This document shows positions 44,871 to 54,618 of a stretch of DNA of 64,000 bases, piece after piece. The stretch lies in NCBI GenBank assembly GCA_041398745.1, contig JAWKUB010000008.1:408560-472559 (forward strand), given 5' to 3'. A program made the position numbers and the translations under genes. How positions within the stretch are numbered: the first letter of the stretch is position 1; each line of letters opens with the position of its first letter. Below the pieces are notes generated by a model. It was given only the letters and a program-made list of their open reading frames with translations, made no database searches and was not told the DNA's origin. The stretch is from JACKHO01 sp041398745 (lineage in GTDB: Bacteria; Planctomycetota; Planctomycetia; Planctomycetales; Planctomycetaceae).

Positions 44871-46193
44871 ATGCAAATCCCTCAGCCATACAAACTCTTT
44901 GTAGCCTCTGTCTTTGTACTGCATTCAGCGTTGCTGCTCGCTGAGGACAAGTTTGCTCTCAAGGTTGTCGCGGAACGTGAGAGTGCAGTTTATGAGGTTG
45001 GGGAAACGGCTAAGTTTCAAATCACACTCACCAACGGTGATGCCGCGGTTGAGTCGGGGACTGTCTCGTATTTGGTTGATGACTTTCTGCCGGAACACAA
45101 TGACCGTTATCCCAGCGGGATGTTGAATCTGGCCGAGGGGAATTCCGTGGAAGTCTCGCTGAAATCGCCCGGCGTGGTGCGATGTCAGGTGAGGTTTCAA
45201 ACGCCCGACAACAAAACCATCACGGCCATGGCTGGCGCCGCATTCTCACCCACAAAAATTGAGTTGAGCCTGCCGGTCCCCGACGACTTCGATGAGTTCT
45301 GGGCCAACCAAAAGAAACTGCTGGCCGAAGTTCCTGCGACGACCGAACTGACACCCGTCGACAACTCAGATGCCTCAGTCCTCTGTTTCGACGCACAGGT
45401 TGGCTGTCTGGGCGACGCTCCAGTCTCCGGTTATTTCGCCAAACCGCGTGAAGCGGCTCCGAAATCATTGCCCGCCATTTTGTGGGTCCACGGTGCGGGG
45501 GTTCGCAGTTCGAGCCTGGGGAACGCGGTGAAAGGTGCGAAGGCGAACATGCTTTCCATGGACATGAACGCGCACGGCATTCCAAACGGAAAGCCGAATG
45601 AATTCTACCAGGACCAGACCAACGGCCCGCTGAAAGACTATCGCTATGCGGGCCGCGAGGATCGTGACACCTCCTACTTCCGCGGGATGTTTCTCCGACT
45701 CGTCCGCGGAATTGATTTCCTCACGGCTCAACCAGAATGGGATGGCAAGACCGTCATTGTCATTGGGCACAGTCAGGGGGGAGGACAGGCACTCGTCGCC
45801 GGCGGACTTGATGAACGCGTGACGTTTGTGGCGACTGGAGTCCCCGCGATTTGTGATCATTCAGGCCGCGTGACTGACCGCATCAACGGCTGGCCGAAAC
45901 TTGTGCCGCAGGGGAGCGACGGCAAACCCGATCCGCAAATCCTGGAAGCCTCCCGCTACGTCGACGCTGTCAACTTCGCCAGCCGCTGCAAAGCCGACGC
46001 CATTATGAGCGTCGGATTCATCGACTCCGTCTGCCCACCCACGAGTTGCTACGCGGCCTACAATCAGCTCCAGGGAAAGAAACAAATTCTCACCGAACCC
46101 CTCATGGGCCACGCCGCCCCACCGCATATTCAGGAGGCATTTTTCGACGCGGTGCTGGAGCATGTGAAGCGGCAGAAGTCGGGCAAGGAATGA
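44871..46193 (+). CDS. Secreted acetyl-xylan-esterase-like hydrolase
   Basis: A 440-residue exported enzyme. Signal peptide 1-24, then an immunoglobulin-like beta domain (about 27-125: VYEVGETAKFQITLTNGD), then a CE7-type alpha/beta-hydrolase domain starting at SLPVPDDFDEFWANQKK. The nucleophile is Ser in VIGHSQGGGQ, and FIDSVCPPT and LMGHAAPPH carry the Asp and His. CE7 enzymes remove acetyl groups from xylo-oligosaccharides and related esters. It probably forms an operon with the preceding esterase and points to use of acetylated plant or algal glycans. Confidence 0.88.
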   Translation: MQIPQPYKLFVASVFVLHSALLLAEDKFALKVVAERESAVYEVGETAKFQITLTNGDAAVESGTVSYLVDDFLPEHNDRYPSGMLNLAEGNSVEVSLKSPGVVRCQVRFQTPDNKTITAMAGAAFSPTKIELSLPVPDDFDEFWANQKKLLAEVPATTELTPVDNSDASVLCFDAQVGCLGDAPVSGYFAKPREAAPKSLPAILWVHGAGVRSSSLGNAVKGAKANMLSMDMNAHGIPNGKPNEFYQDQTNGPLKDYRYAGREDRDTSYFRGMFLRLVRGIDFLTAQPEWDGKTVIVIGHSQGGGQALVAGGLDERVTFVATGVPAICDHSGRVTDRINGWPKLVPQGSDGKPDPQILEASRYVDAVNFASRCKADAIMSVGFIDSVCPPTSCYAAYNQLQGKKQILTEPLMGHAAPPHIQEAFFDAVLEHVKRQKSGKE

Positions 46194-46308
46194 TTGTGAG
46201 TCTACTTGGGCGTTTATGTGGAGAACCAAGTTGTACCTGTGCTATCCTCTCCACAGCATTGGGGCTGCGGGGCTCTAGTAGCTAGCAAGCAGCCGATGAC
46301 GTCGGTCA

Positions 46309-47058
46309 ATGAGGAATCGGGAGTGTTTCGTGATCAACATTGATACTTCGCTCGACGTAGGAGTTGAACTCGCAAAGGCGTGGCAAAAGAATGCCTACAG
46401 TCGCCTCGCAATTCTGATTGCTGCGGCACTGTTAATTCTTGCAATTCTCTTGGCGGGTATCGCTCAGTTTCAAGCTGTTGACAACGCGGTCGTCGAAGGG
46501 ATTGCTGCGGGGCTCGGTGTGCTGGCGGGACTGATACTAATGGCTGTAGTTGCAGTTGAGCGGGCGGTCCTGAGCGTGAAACAGTCTGAGCGACTTGAGA
46601 AGGCCGAACAGAAGGTCGCGGAACACCCGGAGGAAGTTCAGGCTGCATGGGAACTTGCACAAGTCAAGCTAGAGGCATATCTAAACCGTAATCTCAAGCA
46701 AGTTCGTTCCATTTATTGGTTAACCGTAGCAGTTATGACCATCGGCTTCATTCTTGTCGGAGTCGGCGTCGTGTACGTCTACAGCGGTCGAGAAAACCTG
46801 CCAGCCGCAGTTCTTTCAACCATCTCAGGGATTCTCATCAACTTCATTGGGGGATCATTCCTTTTGATCTATCGTTCAACCATGGAGCAAGCGCGCGACT
46901 ACGTGTTGGTTCTCGAACGTATCAACGCCGTTGGCATGGCAGTACAAATACTTGACACAATGGACGGCGGCGACGGCGAGTTGAAGCGAAGGACCACGGC
47001 AGAAATCGCAAAGGAAATGTTATCCATGTATGCCCCAAACCCTCCGAAGACAACGTAG
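46309..47058 (+). CDS. Four-helix membrane protein, TRADD-N-associated-TM-like
   Basis: A 249-residue membrane protein, perhaps starting instead at GTG 46330, which has the better upstream purine box. Two N-terminal helices (about 33-55 and 66-86), a charged coiled-coil-like loop (90-130: RLEKAEQKVAEHPEEV), two more helices (135-158, 168-188), then a soluble tail. The stretch STISGILINFIGGSFLLIYR followed by STMEQARDYVLVLERINAV reads like the transmembrane domain associated with TRADD-N proteins in bacterial conflict systems. That resemblance is from memory and partial; no effector or NTPase gene is adjacent. Confidence 0.6.
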   Translation: MRNRECFVINIDTSLDVGVELAKAWQKNAYSRLAILIAAALLILAILLAGIAQFQAVDNAVVEGIAAGLGVLAGLILMAVVAVERAVLSVKQSERLEKAEQKVAEHPEEVQAAWELAQVKLEAYLNRNLKQVRSIYWLTVAVMTIGFILVGVGVVYVYSGRENLPAAVLSTISGILINFIGGSFLLIYRSTMEQARDYVLVLERINAVGMAVQILDTMDGGDGELKRRTTAEIAKEMLSMYAPNPPKTT

Positions 47059-47378
47059 CGGTCTGGAGAGGGTAGATTGGAGTGGGGATAGGTTTGCATC
47101 GAATGACTGGGTGAACTCAAGTGGGTGCGACACCCTGCAATGCTTCCCGGTCAGGCTAGGAAGAACTCGTATTCAAGCCGCAAGTAGGCAACGGCGAAGA
47201 ACAAATGTCGTCGACGTTTCTGTTTCCGGGTCTCGACCGTCCTCGGGTGCGACACGCGATCGTCGTGTGATTTCGGAAATAATGTGCTCACCTAGCACTT
47301 CATCGGACAGGAGTCAGGATTCACTCTCGGCTGTGCCAGTCGTTTAAGCGGATGAAAACTGGCCAAAATGCTTCTGCA
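47059..47378. other. Intergenic, nothing recognised
   Basis: About 320 bases between the plus-strand membrane gene and the minus-strand gene that ends at 47379. No coding frame with a start signal and no obvious terminator was found. Confidence 0.4.
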
Positions 47379-47828
47379 TCAGCGCGTTTCGCAGGTCGAC
47401 TCTTCCGAAGAGGCTTTTCGCTGCTCGCGAATTTTGGAGACGGCGTCTTCCAGGTCTTTTTGCTGCGACTTCAGGCGGTCGAGTGAGACGTTGGTGTGCA
47501 TGCGGGTGGCGAGCATATCCCCCACGGCGAGGAGCATGGTCCAGAAGCCCAAGGCAAGGACAATGAGCCAGTAAATGGCGAATGTTGTGGGAGCATCTTT
47601 CCAGGGGATGAGCGAGTCACCCACGGGAAACATGACGCCAATGAGAATAATGAGTCCCGCCACCTGAATGCGGCGGCGATTGCGTGTATCCAGAAAACGT
47701 CGGTCGCGAGGATCGAGTTTGAAATCTTCAGCACTCGCGCGGCGGCTGCGGAGTTGATACCAGAGCATGACCGAACCGGTCACCATGAGAAACACGCCGA
47801 AGACCAGTGCAGGAATACGATTGTCCAT
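47379..47828 (-). CDS. Small membrane protein, about three helices
   Basis: A 149-residue protein with hydrophobic segments NRIPALVFGVFLMVTGSVML, IQVAGLIILIGVMFPVG and FAIYWLIVLALGFWTMLLAV, and a charged, coiled-coil-like C-terminal tail (SLDRLKSQQKDLEDAVSKI). No family recognised. It starts 16 bases after the stop of the secreted gene upstream, so the two are almost certainly co-transcribed. ATG 47828 opens the first helix. Confidence 0.65.
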   Translation of the reverse strand: MDNRIPALVFGVFLMVTGSVMLWYQLRSRRASAEDFKLDPRDRRFLDTRNRRRIQVAGLIILIGVMFPVGDSLIPWKDAPTTFAIYWLIVLALGFWTMLLAVGDMLATRMHTNVSLDRLKSQQKDLEDAVSKIREQRKASSEESTCETR

Positions 47829-47844
47829 GACCTCTCTGCCTGCA

Positions 47845-48648
47845 TTACTCGACGATGAGTTCGCTCTCTGCATCGGTTCCCACTTCGGCCGCCTGCATGA
47901 CTTCCTTGATGCTCACCGTTTCTTCGAACTGTGAACGAGGATCGGTCGTGGCTTTTTCTTCAACCTTGGTCGTGGCCGTCCATTTGGCCACACCAAATGG
48001 CAGCTCCTGGCAGCGGAACACTTCGCCGTCGTTGGTCGAGCGGTAGTTGTTGCGTTCGGTGGTCAGGCTCCCTTTGTAGGCCTGTCCATTCACCGAAACC
48101 TTGGCAAGTGTGAGCGGCTGCGGGTCTCCGTCAGCTTGCAGATTTTCATAGTGCTGAAGCAGCGACACGACGGGATAGATTTGGAAAATTCCAGACGAAA
48201 TGGGCTCGGCCACATTGTCGCCAATTTTCCGCCAGCCTTTCACGATGGGAATGTACGACGCGAAAATGTCTTTCCCCTTGGCGACCGGTTCGCGCACTGT
48301 CCCGCGAATTGCTGCCTCGGGAACCAGCAGCTTGAACATCCGGTGGCCGCCAGGGCCCGCATCCAGCACACCACCGCTGGCGTCACCTGTTTCAATTTCA
48401 ATTTCAATCCAGCGGCAAGGCTGAGTCATACCTCGGTAATCGCCGTCTTCTTTACCAACGGAACGAATCGTCACATACCGCGTCCAGCTGAGCACCTGAG
48501 GAGCTTCATTCGGACGGGTAATGGTCTGAGTGTAGTCCCCTTCGTATCGAATCCACGCGCCATCTTCCGGAAGTTGCCACAGCAATCCCTGCGCGAACGT
48601 GTTCGAGGAGAGCACGACTGTCCAGGCACAAACAAACAACCATCGCAT
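47845..48648 (-). CDS. Secreted hypothetical protein
   Basis: A 267-residue exported protein. Signal peptide MRWLFVCAWTVVLSSNTFAQ; GAAAGG-type purine box upstream (gaaagg). The body is beta-rich (GAWIRYEGDYTQTI, YVTIRSVGKEDGDYRG, WIEIEIETGD) and ends in an acidic tail. I do not recognise a domain. It forms an operon with the downstream three-helix protein, suggesting an envelope-bound pair. Confidence 0.7.
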   Translation of the reverse strand: MRWLFVCAWTVVLSSNTFAQGLLWQLPEDGAWIRYEGDYTQTITRPNEAPQVLSWTRYVTIRSVGKEDGDYRGMTQPCRWIEIEIETGDASGGVLDAGPGGHRMFKLLVPEAAIRGTVREPVAKGKDIFASYIPIVKGWRKIGDNVAEPISSGIFQIYPVVSLLQHYENLQADGDPQPLTLAKVSVNGQAYKGSLTTERNNYRSTNDGEVFRCQELPFGVAKWTATTKVEEKATTDPRSQFEETVSIKEVMQAAEVGTDAESELIVE

Positions 48649-48838
48649 CGAGTAGAACCTTTCAGCTCGTCCGTTGTGTTCACCAGCACCCCTTCTGGCT
48701 GCGTGAGCGGAAATCATCTTAGAGAAACCGCAGGGGACAGAGAAGGGGAGAGTTGACGTTGAATGAAGTTCACGGCATGTTTGTTGCAGCCGTATTCGTC
48801 AATCGTCAATTGCACTCCCCGGACGAGAGAAGGCCCTG

Positions 48839-50113
48839 ATGACATCGTCCCGACTCGCCATACTTTCCCTGACTTTAACGATCATCACGAATTCAGCGGT
48901 TGCTCAGCTCGAATTTGAGGATGCTCCTATCGGTTATCATGAGGCAACAGCGAACGATGACATCGCCCGCTTGCAGCGAAAAATCGATGCGGGTGAGGTC
49001 AAACTTGAGTTTGACGACGACCACGGCTATTTGCCCGCCGTCCTGAAGGCCCTCAATATCTCACCGACTTCACAGGTATTGGTGTTTTCGAAGACGAGCC
49101 TGCAGCTGCGTCGGATTCGACCGGAAACTCCCCGAGCGGTCTACTTCAACGATGACAATTATGTTGGCTGGGTCCAACGCGGTGATGTCATGGAAGTTTC
49201 GACGGTTGACCCACAACTCGGGGCCGTCTTCTACACGCTGGCTCAGGAGAAAGTTGAATCGCCGCAATTCATCCGAGACAAAGGACAATGCCTGACGTGT
49301 CATGCGTCCTCACGGACCAAAGGCGTGCCCGGTCACCTCATGCGTTCGGTTTATTCCGCTCCCGACGGGCAACCGCAAATTGGATCTGGCACGTACAACA
49401 GCGATCATTCCAGTCCGTTCGAAAAACGCTGGGGCGGCTGGTATGTGACGGGCACTCACGGCAGCATGCGACACATGGGAAACGTGGTGACTTCGAGCCG
49501 TAGAGCCATCGAAGACATTGATATCGAGGCGGGAGCGAACATTACGAGTCTCACTGATTTGGTCGACACCTCCCCCTACCTCACATCGCACAGTGACATT
49601 GTTGCCCTCATGGTCCTGGAGCATCAGGTGCAAATGCACAACTTACTGACGCTTGCAAGCTTTGAAACGCGGAGCGCCCTGCACTACGACCAGGTGATGA
49701 ATGCCGCATTGGAACGTCCCAAAGACCATCGAACCGAGTCGACGTCGCGTCGGATTGCTGCGGTCGCCGACAAGGTCGTGAAATACGCCCTGATGACCGA
49801 TGAATACGTTTTGGAGTCGCCCATCAAAGGAACGTCTGGATTCCGCGAGCACTTCGAGAAACTCGATCCCCTCGACGCGAACGGACGTTCGCTCCGGCAG
49901 CTTGATCTTAACACCCGACTATTCCGCTATCCCGCCAGCTTCCTGTTGAAGTCTCCCAGCTTTGCCGCACTGCCTCCAGAAGTGAAACAAAGTATTCAGC
50001 AGCGACTAAAGGCCGCACTTGAGGGTGAAGGGAAGCCCGCGGAGTTTCCGCAGTTGAGCGACGATGATCGAAGGAACCTGCTCGCGCTTTTGGGGCCTAT
50101 TCTCAAAGATTGA
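48839..50113 (+). CDS. Secreted haem c (CxxCH) protein of unknown role
   Basis: A 424-residue exported protein with a signal peptide (residues 1-22) and one haem c site, C151-L-T-C154-H155. Around it are FIRDKGQCLTCHASS and a conserved-looking region with GGWYVTGTHGSMRHMGN that could supply a distal Met or His ligand. The C-terminal half is helical. It does not match the PSD1 or DUF1553 architecture. A periplasmic redox role is inferred from the haem motif only. It is divergent from the secreted/membrane pair and convergent with clpC across a shared terminator. Confidence 0.75.
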   Translation: MTSSRLAILSLTLTIITNSAVAQLEFEDAPIGYHEATANDDIARLQRKIDAGEVKLEFDDDHGYLPAVLKALNISPTSQVLVFSKTSLQLRRIRPETPRAVYFNDDNYVGWVQRGDVMEVSTVDPQLGAVFYTLAQEKVESPQFIRDKGQCLTCHASSRTKGVPGHLMRSVYSAPDGQPQIGSGTYNSDHSSPFEKRWGGWYVTGTHGSMRHMGNVVTSSRRAIEDIDIEAGANITSLTDLVDTSPYLTSHSDIVALMVLEHQVQMHNLLTLASFETRSALHYDQVMNAALERPKDHRTESTSRRIAAVADKVVKYALMTDEYVLESPIKGTSGFREHFEKLDPLDANGRSLRQLDLNTRLFRYPASFLLKSPSFAALPPEVKQSIQQRLKAALEGEGKPAEFPQLSDDDRRNLLALLGPILKD

Positions 50114-50183
50114 CACTCCAACCTGGGTGCTTCCGCTTTGCGGAACGCAGTCCGTCACCCTTCGAATTTCATGCCCGCAAATG

Positions 50184-50220
50184 CGAAAAGGGGAACCCGA
50201 CTGGGCTCCCCTTTTCGTTT
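50184..50220. terminator. Terminator between CxxCH gene and clpC
   Basis: An 11-bp perfect stem CGAAAAGGGGA/TCCCCTTTTCG (50184-50194, 50207-50217), with CCC/GGG inside the loop, followed by TTT on the plus strand. Lying between two converging genes, it probably serves both. Confidence 0.75.
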
Positions 50221-50247
50221 CTTGACTGGGCTTAATACACCGCGAGC

Positions 50248-52818
50248 CTATCCTTCAGCGGAAGTGGCATCTCCACCTTGCTCTGGCAGTGAGACGGCCA
50301 GCTCGCCTTCTTCTTCGCCCGATTCGCGATACGAACCGTCGAAGTTGAGCTGCTTTTCTTCGCCGACTTCCTTCATCGTAACGGAAATGTGGTTCTTGCC
50401 ATCGAACACTCCACGCAGCAGTTCTTCGGCCAGCGGGTCTTCGATGTACATTTCCACGGCACGACGTAGCGGACGAGCACCGTAGTCGGTGGTGTCACGT
50501 TCACCCTGCTCGCGGCGGCTGCCATCGATGACGAATTGTTTGGCCTCATCGGAGAGTTCGATTTCGAGGCCACGTTCGCGGAGACGCTCACGCACCTTGG
50601 AGAGTTCGATTTCGATGATTTCTTTGAGGTCGGCATCACCCAGTTTGTGGAAGACGACAACTTCGTCGAGACGACCAATGAACTCCGGCTTAAACCGCTT
50701 GCTCACCTCGGCCATGACGTTCTTTTTCATTTCGTCATGAGCAGCGTCACCAGTTTGCGTTCCGAACCCGAATGGTGGGCTGGAAATTGCCTTTGCACCC
50801 ACGTTGGTGGTCATAATGAGAATGGTGTTCTTGAAGTCCACCTTGCGACCGAAGCTGTCGGTGAGGTGCCCCTCTTCCATGATTTGCAGCAGCATGTTGT
50901 AGACGTCTGGGTGGGCCTTCTCGATTTCATCGAGCAGCACCACCGCGTACGGACGGCGACGAATGCGTTCAGTCAACTGACCACCTTCTTCGAAACCGAC
51001 GTATCCCGGAGGGGCACCAATCAAACGGCTGATGTTGTGGCGTTCCTGGTACTCACTCATATCGATTTGAATGAGAGCGTCCTCTTCGCCGAACATGAAC
51101 TCGGCGAGCGTTTTGGCCAGCAGGGTCTTACCAACACCGGTCGGACCTGAGAACAGGAAGGTCGCCGTGGGACGCTTGGGATCTTTCAATCCACTGCGGC
51201 TCCGACGTACCGACTTACAGACCAGTTTGATGGCTTCGTCCTGACGCACCACGCGTTTGTGGAGTTCTTTTTCCATTTCCAGCAGTCGGACGGTGTCCTC
51301 GCTGGAAAGTCGCGTCAACGGTACGCCAGTCATTTTGGCTACCACTTCCGCGATGATTTCGGCATCAACCACGCCATCGGTCTCTTGGGACTTCTGACGC
51401 CATTCCTTGTTGATGGTTTCCTTCTTCTTCTTCACCTTGTCCGCCTGATCGCGGAGGGAGGCAGCCTTCTCGAAGTCCTGATTCGCAACTGCTTCTTCTT
51501 TGGCAGCGTTCAGGCGTTCGATTTCCTCTTCCAGTTCTTTCAAATCGGGGGGACGGACCATCGACTTCAGACGCACGCGGGCGCCCGCTTCGTCGATGAC
51601 GTCAATCGCCTTGTCTGGCAGACAGCGACCCGAAATGTAACGGCTCGAAAGTTCTACTGATTTTTCGAGAGCGTCATCGGTGTACTGCACCCGGTGGTGG
51701 CTTTCGTACCGGTCACGCAGACCTTTGAGAATTTGAATGGTTTGATCCTTCGAAGGTGGATCGACCATCACCATCTGGAAGCGGCGTTCAAGGGCAGCGT
51801 CTTTTTCGATGTACTTGCGATATTCGTCGAGTGTGGTCGCACCAATGCACTGCAGTTCGCCACGGGAGAGAGCGGGCTTCAACACGTTGGAGGCGTCGAT
51901 GGCACCTTCGGCACCACCAGCTCCCACGAGCGTGTGCAGTTCGTCGATGAACAGAATGACGTTCTTGGCCCGACGCACTTCGTTCATAACCGCCTTGATA
52001 CGTTCTTCGAACTGGCCACGGTACTTGGTACCGGCAACCATCATGGCGAGGTCGAGCACGACAATGCGGCGTTCACGCAGAATTTCAGGAACGTTGCCAT
52101 CGACCACGAGCTGAGCGAAGCCTTCGACAATAGCCGTCTTACCGACGCCTGCTTCACCAAGCAGAACGGGATTATTCTTCTGACGGCGGCACAGCACCTG
52201 CGTCACACGTTCAATTTCTTCTTGACGACCAATGACCGGGTCGAGTTTTCCCTGACGGGCCAGTTCGGTCAAATCGCGACCGAAGCTGTCGAGTGCCGGA
52301 GTCTTGCTCTTGCTCCCTTTGGCTGATGGAGCACCGCCCGCTGCGCCACCACGCTCGGAGGTTTCGCCTTCCAGGCCGTGGCCGAGCAGGTTCAGAACTT
52401 CTTCGCGGACGTCTTCGAGCTTCAGTCCGAGGTTCATCAACACCTGAGCCGCCACGCCTTCCTGCTCACGTAGCAAGCCGAGCAACAAGTGCTCTGTGCC
52501 GACGTAGTTGTGGTTGAGGTTGCGAGCCTCTTCCATTGCGTATTCGATAACCTTTTTGGCTCGTGGAGTTTGCGGCAGTTTTCCGATGGTGACCAGGTCA
52601 GGCCCGGACTGCACAATTTTCTCAACTTCGAGTCGAATCTTGCGGAGATCGACGTCCAGGTTCTTCAGAACGTTTGCTGCAACGCCCGATCCCTCTTTGA
52701 CGAGACCAAGCAGAATATGCTCTGTCCCAATGTATTCGTGATTGAAACGCTGTGCCTCTTGGTTTGCAAGTTGCATCACCTTCCGCGCGCGATCAGTGAA
52801 TCGTTCGTACATGTCCAT
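50248..52818 (-). CDS. clpC: ATP-dependent chaperone/protease ATPase ClpC
   Basis: An 856-residue Hsp100 ATPase that unfolds proteins for ClpP. Two N-terminal Clp repeats (HEYIGTEHILLGL, HNYVGTEHLLLGL), AAA+ module one with GEAGVGKTAI, a UVR-type coiled coil (AKEEAVANQDFEKAASLRDQ), and module two with GPTGVGKTLL. The UVR-containing middle marks it as ClpC rather than ClpB or ClpA. ATG 52818 has AGGAG four bases upstream; ATG 52812 is the alternative. No clpP or mcsAB neighbour is in the window. Confidence 0.95.
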   Translation of the reverse strand: MDMYERFTDRARKVMQLANQEAQRFNHEYIGTEHILLGLVKEGSGVAANVLKNLDVDLRKIRLEVEKIVQSGPDLVTIGKLPQTPRAKKVIEYAMEEARNLNHNYVGTEHLLLGLLREQEGVAAQVLMNLGLKLEDVREEVLNLLGHGLEGETSERGGAAGGAPSAKGSKSKTPALDSFGRDLTELARQGKLDPVIGRQEEIERVTQVLCRRQKNNPVLLGEAGVGKTAIVEGFAQLVVDGNVPEILRERRIVVLDLAMMVAGTKYRGQFEERIKAVMNEVRRAKNVILFIDELHTLVGAGGAEGAIDASNVLKPALSRGELQCIGATTLDEYRKYIEKDAALERRFQMVMVDPPSKDQTIQILKGLRDRYESHHRVQYTDDALEKSVELSSRYISGRCLPDKAIDVIDEAGARVRLKSMVRPPDLKELEEEIERLNAAKEEAVANQDFEKAASLRDQADKVKKKKETINKEWRQKSQETDGVVDAEIIAEVVAKMTGVPLTRLSSEDTVRLLEMEKELHKRVVRQDEAIKLVCKSVRRSRSGLKDPKRPTATFLFSGPTGVGKTLLAKTLAEFMFGEEDALIQIDMSEYQERHNISRLIGAPPGYVGFEEGGQLTERIRRRPYAVVLLDEIEKAHPDVYNMLLQIMEEGHLTDSFGRKVDFKNTILIMTTNVGAKAISSPPFGFGTQTGDAAHDEMKKNVMAEVSKRFKPEFIGRLDEVVVFHKLGDADLKEIIEIELSKVRERLRERGLEIELSDEAKQFVIDGSRREQGERDTTDYGARPLRRAVEMYIEDPLAEELLRGVFDGKNHISVTMKEVGEEKQLNFDGSYRESGEEEGELAVSLPEQGGDATSAEG

Positions 52819-53169
52819 AATGCTCCTGACACTTTCGGAAGGCGGTTTGAGTGCGTTCACCCCTGCGAATGCACCCGCCAAACTCTACCGACCGGCAAGT
52901 GAATCACCCAATATCAATTCGAGATACTTCTCCGTAAACGGGCTTACGGGCAATTCTAGCCCTGCCGTAACAGGTGGACAAGCTGGGTCTCTAAGCGGTT
53001 CAGATGGCAAATCTTGTTCCGAGAAGCTCTTTCTCCGAATAAACCACCCCGCAGAGGGATGTGAGACCAGCAACTTACGAAACATACGCCACAGAATTGG
53101 CAACGCCGCTATGGACTGAAGAGACTGCCAGAATTGCAGTCGATTTGGTAATCTTACTGCCAGCAAAGT

Positions 53170-53199
53170 TTGACAGGCTCCGATATATTGGAATATTCT
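53170..53199 (+). promoter_or_regulatory. Predicted sigma-70 promoter of DUF1501 gene
   Basis: TTGACA at 53170-53175 and TATTCT at 53194-53199 are 18 bases apart. The expected transcription start is about 53206, some 70 bases before the DUF1501 ATG. Confidence 0.55.
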
Positions 53200-53277
53200 G
53201 ATAGGTGGACAGTGATGGCATTTTGCACGAAAATCACTCGTCCTGCCCTCCCTTTGCTCCCGACGAGGAGACCCGCC

Positions 53278-54618
53278 ATGTTGAACATCTTTGGTCGCTC
53301 CACCCCACTCTGTGACCGCCTCAATCGCCGTGCGTTCATGCAAATCGGGGGTCTGGCCCTCGGTGGTTTGTCGTTGCCGGGTATTCTCCGCGCCGAACAG
53401 GCCGCAGGAGTAAATGGTAATGGCAAGGGAATCATTATGATTTTCCTGCCGGGCGGTCCTCCGCACCAGGACATGTGGGACATCAAAATGGATGCGCCTG
53501 CGGAAATCCGCGGCGAATTTACTCCGATTCAAACCAAAGTTCCCGGCGTGGAAATCTGTGAACAGTTTCCGCGGCTGGCATCGATTTCTGACAAACTCGT
53601 CTTCATTCGTTCAATGGTCGGCGCCTCAGGTTCGCACTATGCCTTCCAGTGCTTGACCGGTCAGCACGACCGTAATCAACCGCCCGGTGGTTGGCCCGCG
53701 ATGGGATCGGTCCTGTCCAAAATCCACGGCTCGCGCGATCCAGCCGTGCCCGCCTACGTCGGACTCTCTCCAAAAACTGGACACGCGCCGTGGGGAGATA
53801 ACGGACAGCCCGGATACCTGGGTGTGGCTCATGCTCCGTTCACTCCAGCCGGAGAAGGGAAGGACGACATGACCCTCAACGGCATTTCGCTCGATCGACT
53901 CGACCAGCGAAAGCAAGTTTTGAGGTCATTCGACACATTCCGTAGTCAGGTCGACCAAAGCGGTATGATGGACGGCCTCGACGCCTTTAATCAGCAGGCG
54001 TTTGGAATTCTCACCTCCAGTAAACTGGCTGACGCCCTGAACCTGGAAAACGAACCTCAGTCCGTTCGCGACCGCTATGGCTACGGCGAGGACAAACTCC
54101 AGGCCGACGGCAGCACGCGACTGCTCACGAACTTCCTCACAGCTCGCCGACTTATCGAAGCCGGCGTGCGTTGTGTTTCGCTGTCGTTCTCACGCTGGGA
54201 TTGGCATGGCAACAACTTCGGCCGGGGACGTCAGGACTTCCCTATGCTCGATCAGGCCGTCAGCGCTTTAATTGAAGACCTCGACCAGCGCGGCATGCTC
54301 GATGACATATCCGTTGTCGTCTGGGGAGAATTCGGTCGGACTCCCAAAATCAACGCGAATGCCGGTCGCGACCACTGGCCACAAGTTTCCTGCGCAATGC
54401 TCGCCGGCGGTGGCATGCGAACTGGACAGGTCATTGGAGCGACGAACAGGCTGGGCGAACACGCCATCGAGCGTCCCGTCCATTTCCAGGAAGTCTTCGC
54501 CACTCTCTACAAGACCCAGGGAATCGAAGTCGATCACACCACGCTGCTCGATCTACAGGGACGCCCCCGCTTCCTGGTAGATCAAAACACATACGGTCCG
54601 ATGAAAGAACTCGTGTAG
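53278..54618 (+). CDS. DUF1501 protein with Tat-like leader
   Basis: A 446-residue DUF1501 protein, second copy in the window. Leader NRRAFMQIGGLALGGLSLPG is Tat-like. GGPPHQDMWDIKMDAP, WDWHGNNFG and GEFGRTPKINANAGRDHWP are family motifs of the phosphatase-like superfamily. GAGGAG precedes the ATG at 53278, and a promoter lies just upstream. No PSD1 partner gene is adjacent. Function is not established; export is inferred from the leader. Confidence 0.9.
   Translation: MLNIFGRSTPLCDRLNRRAFMQIGGLALGGLSLPGILRAEQAAGVNGNGKGIIMIFLPGGPPHQDMWDIKMDAPAEIRGEFTPIQTKVPGVEICEQFPRLASISDKLVFIRSMVGASGSHYAFQCLTGQHDRNQPPGGWPAMGSVLSKIHGSRDPAVPAYVGLSPKTGHAPWGDNGQPGYLGVAHAPFTPAGEGKDDMTLNGISLDRLDQRKQVLRSFDTFRSQVDQSGMMDGLDAFNQQAFGILTSSKLADALNLENEPQSVRDRYGYGEDKLQADGSTRLLTNFLTARRLIEAGVRCVSLSFSRWDWHGNNFGRGRQDFPMLDQAVSALIEDLDQRGMLDDISVVVWGEFGRTPKINANAGRDHWPQVSCAMLAGGGMRTGQVIGATNRLGEHAIERPVHFQEVFATLYKTQGIEVDHTTLLDLQGRPRFLVDQNTYGPMKELV

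Noticed and set aside
52885..53532. Minus-strand frame between clpC and the DUF1501 gene
   Set aside because: It overlaps the DUF1501 leader and the predicted promoter and has a composition unlike real genes here.
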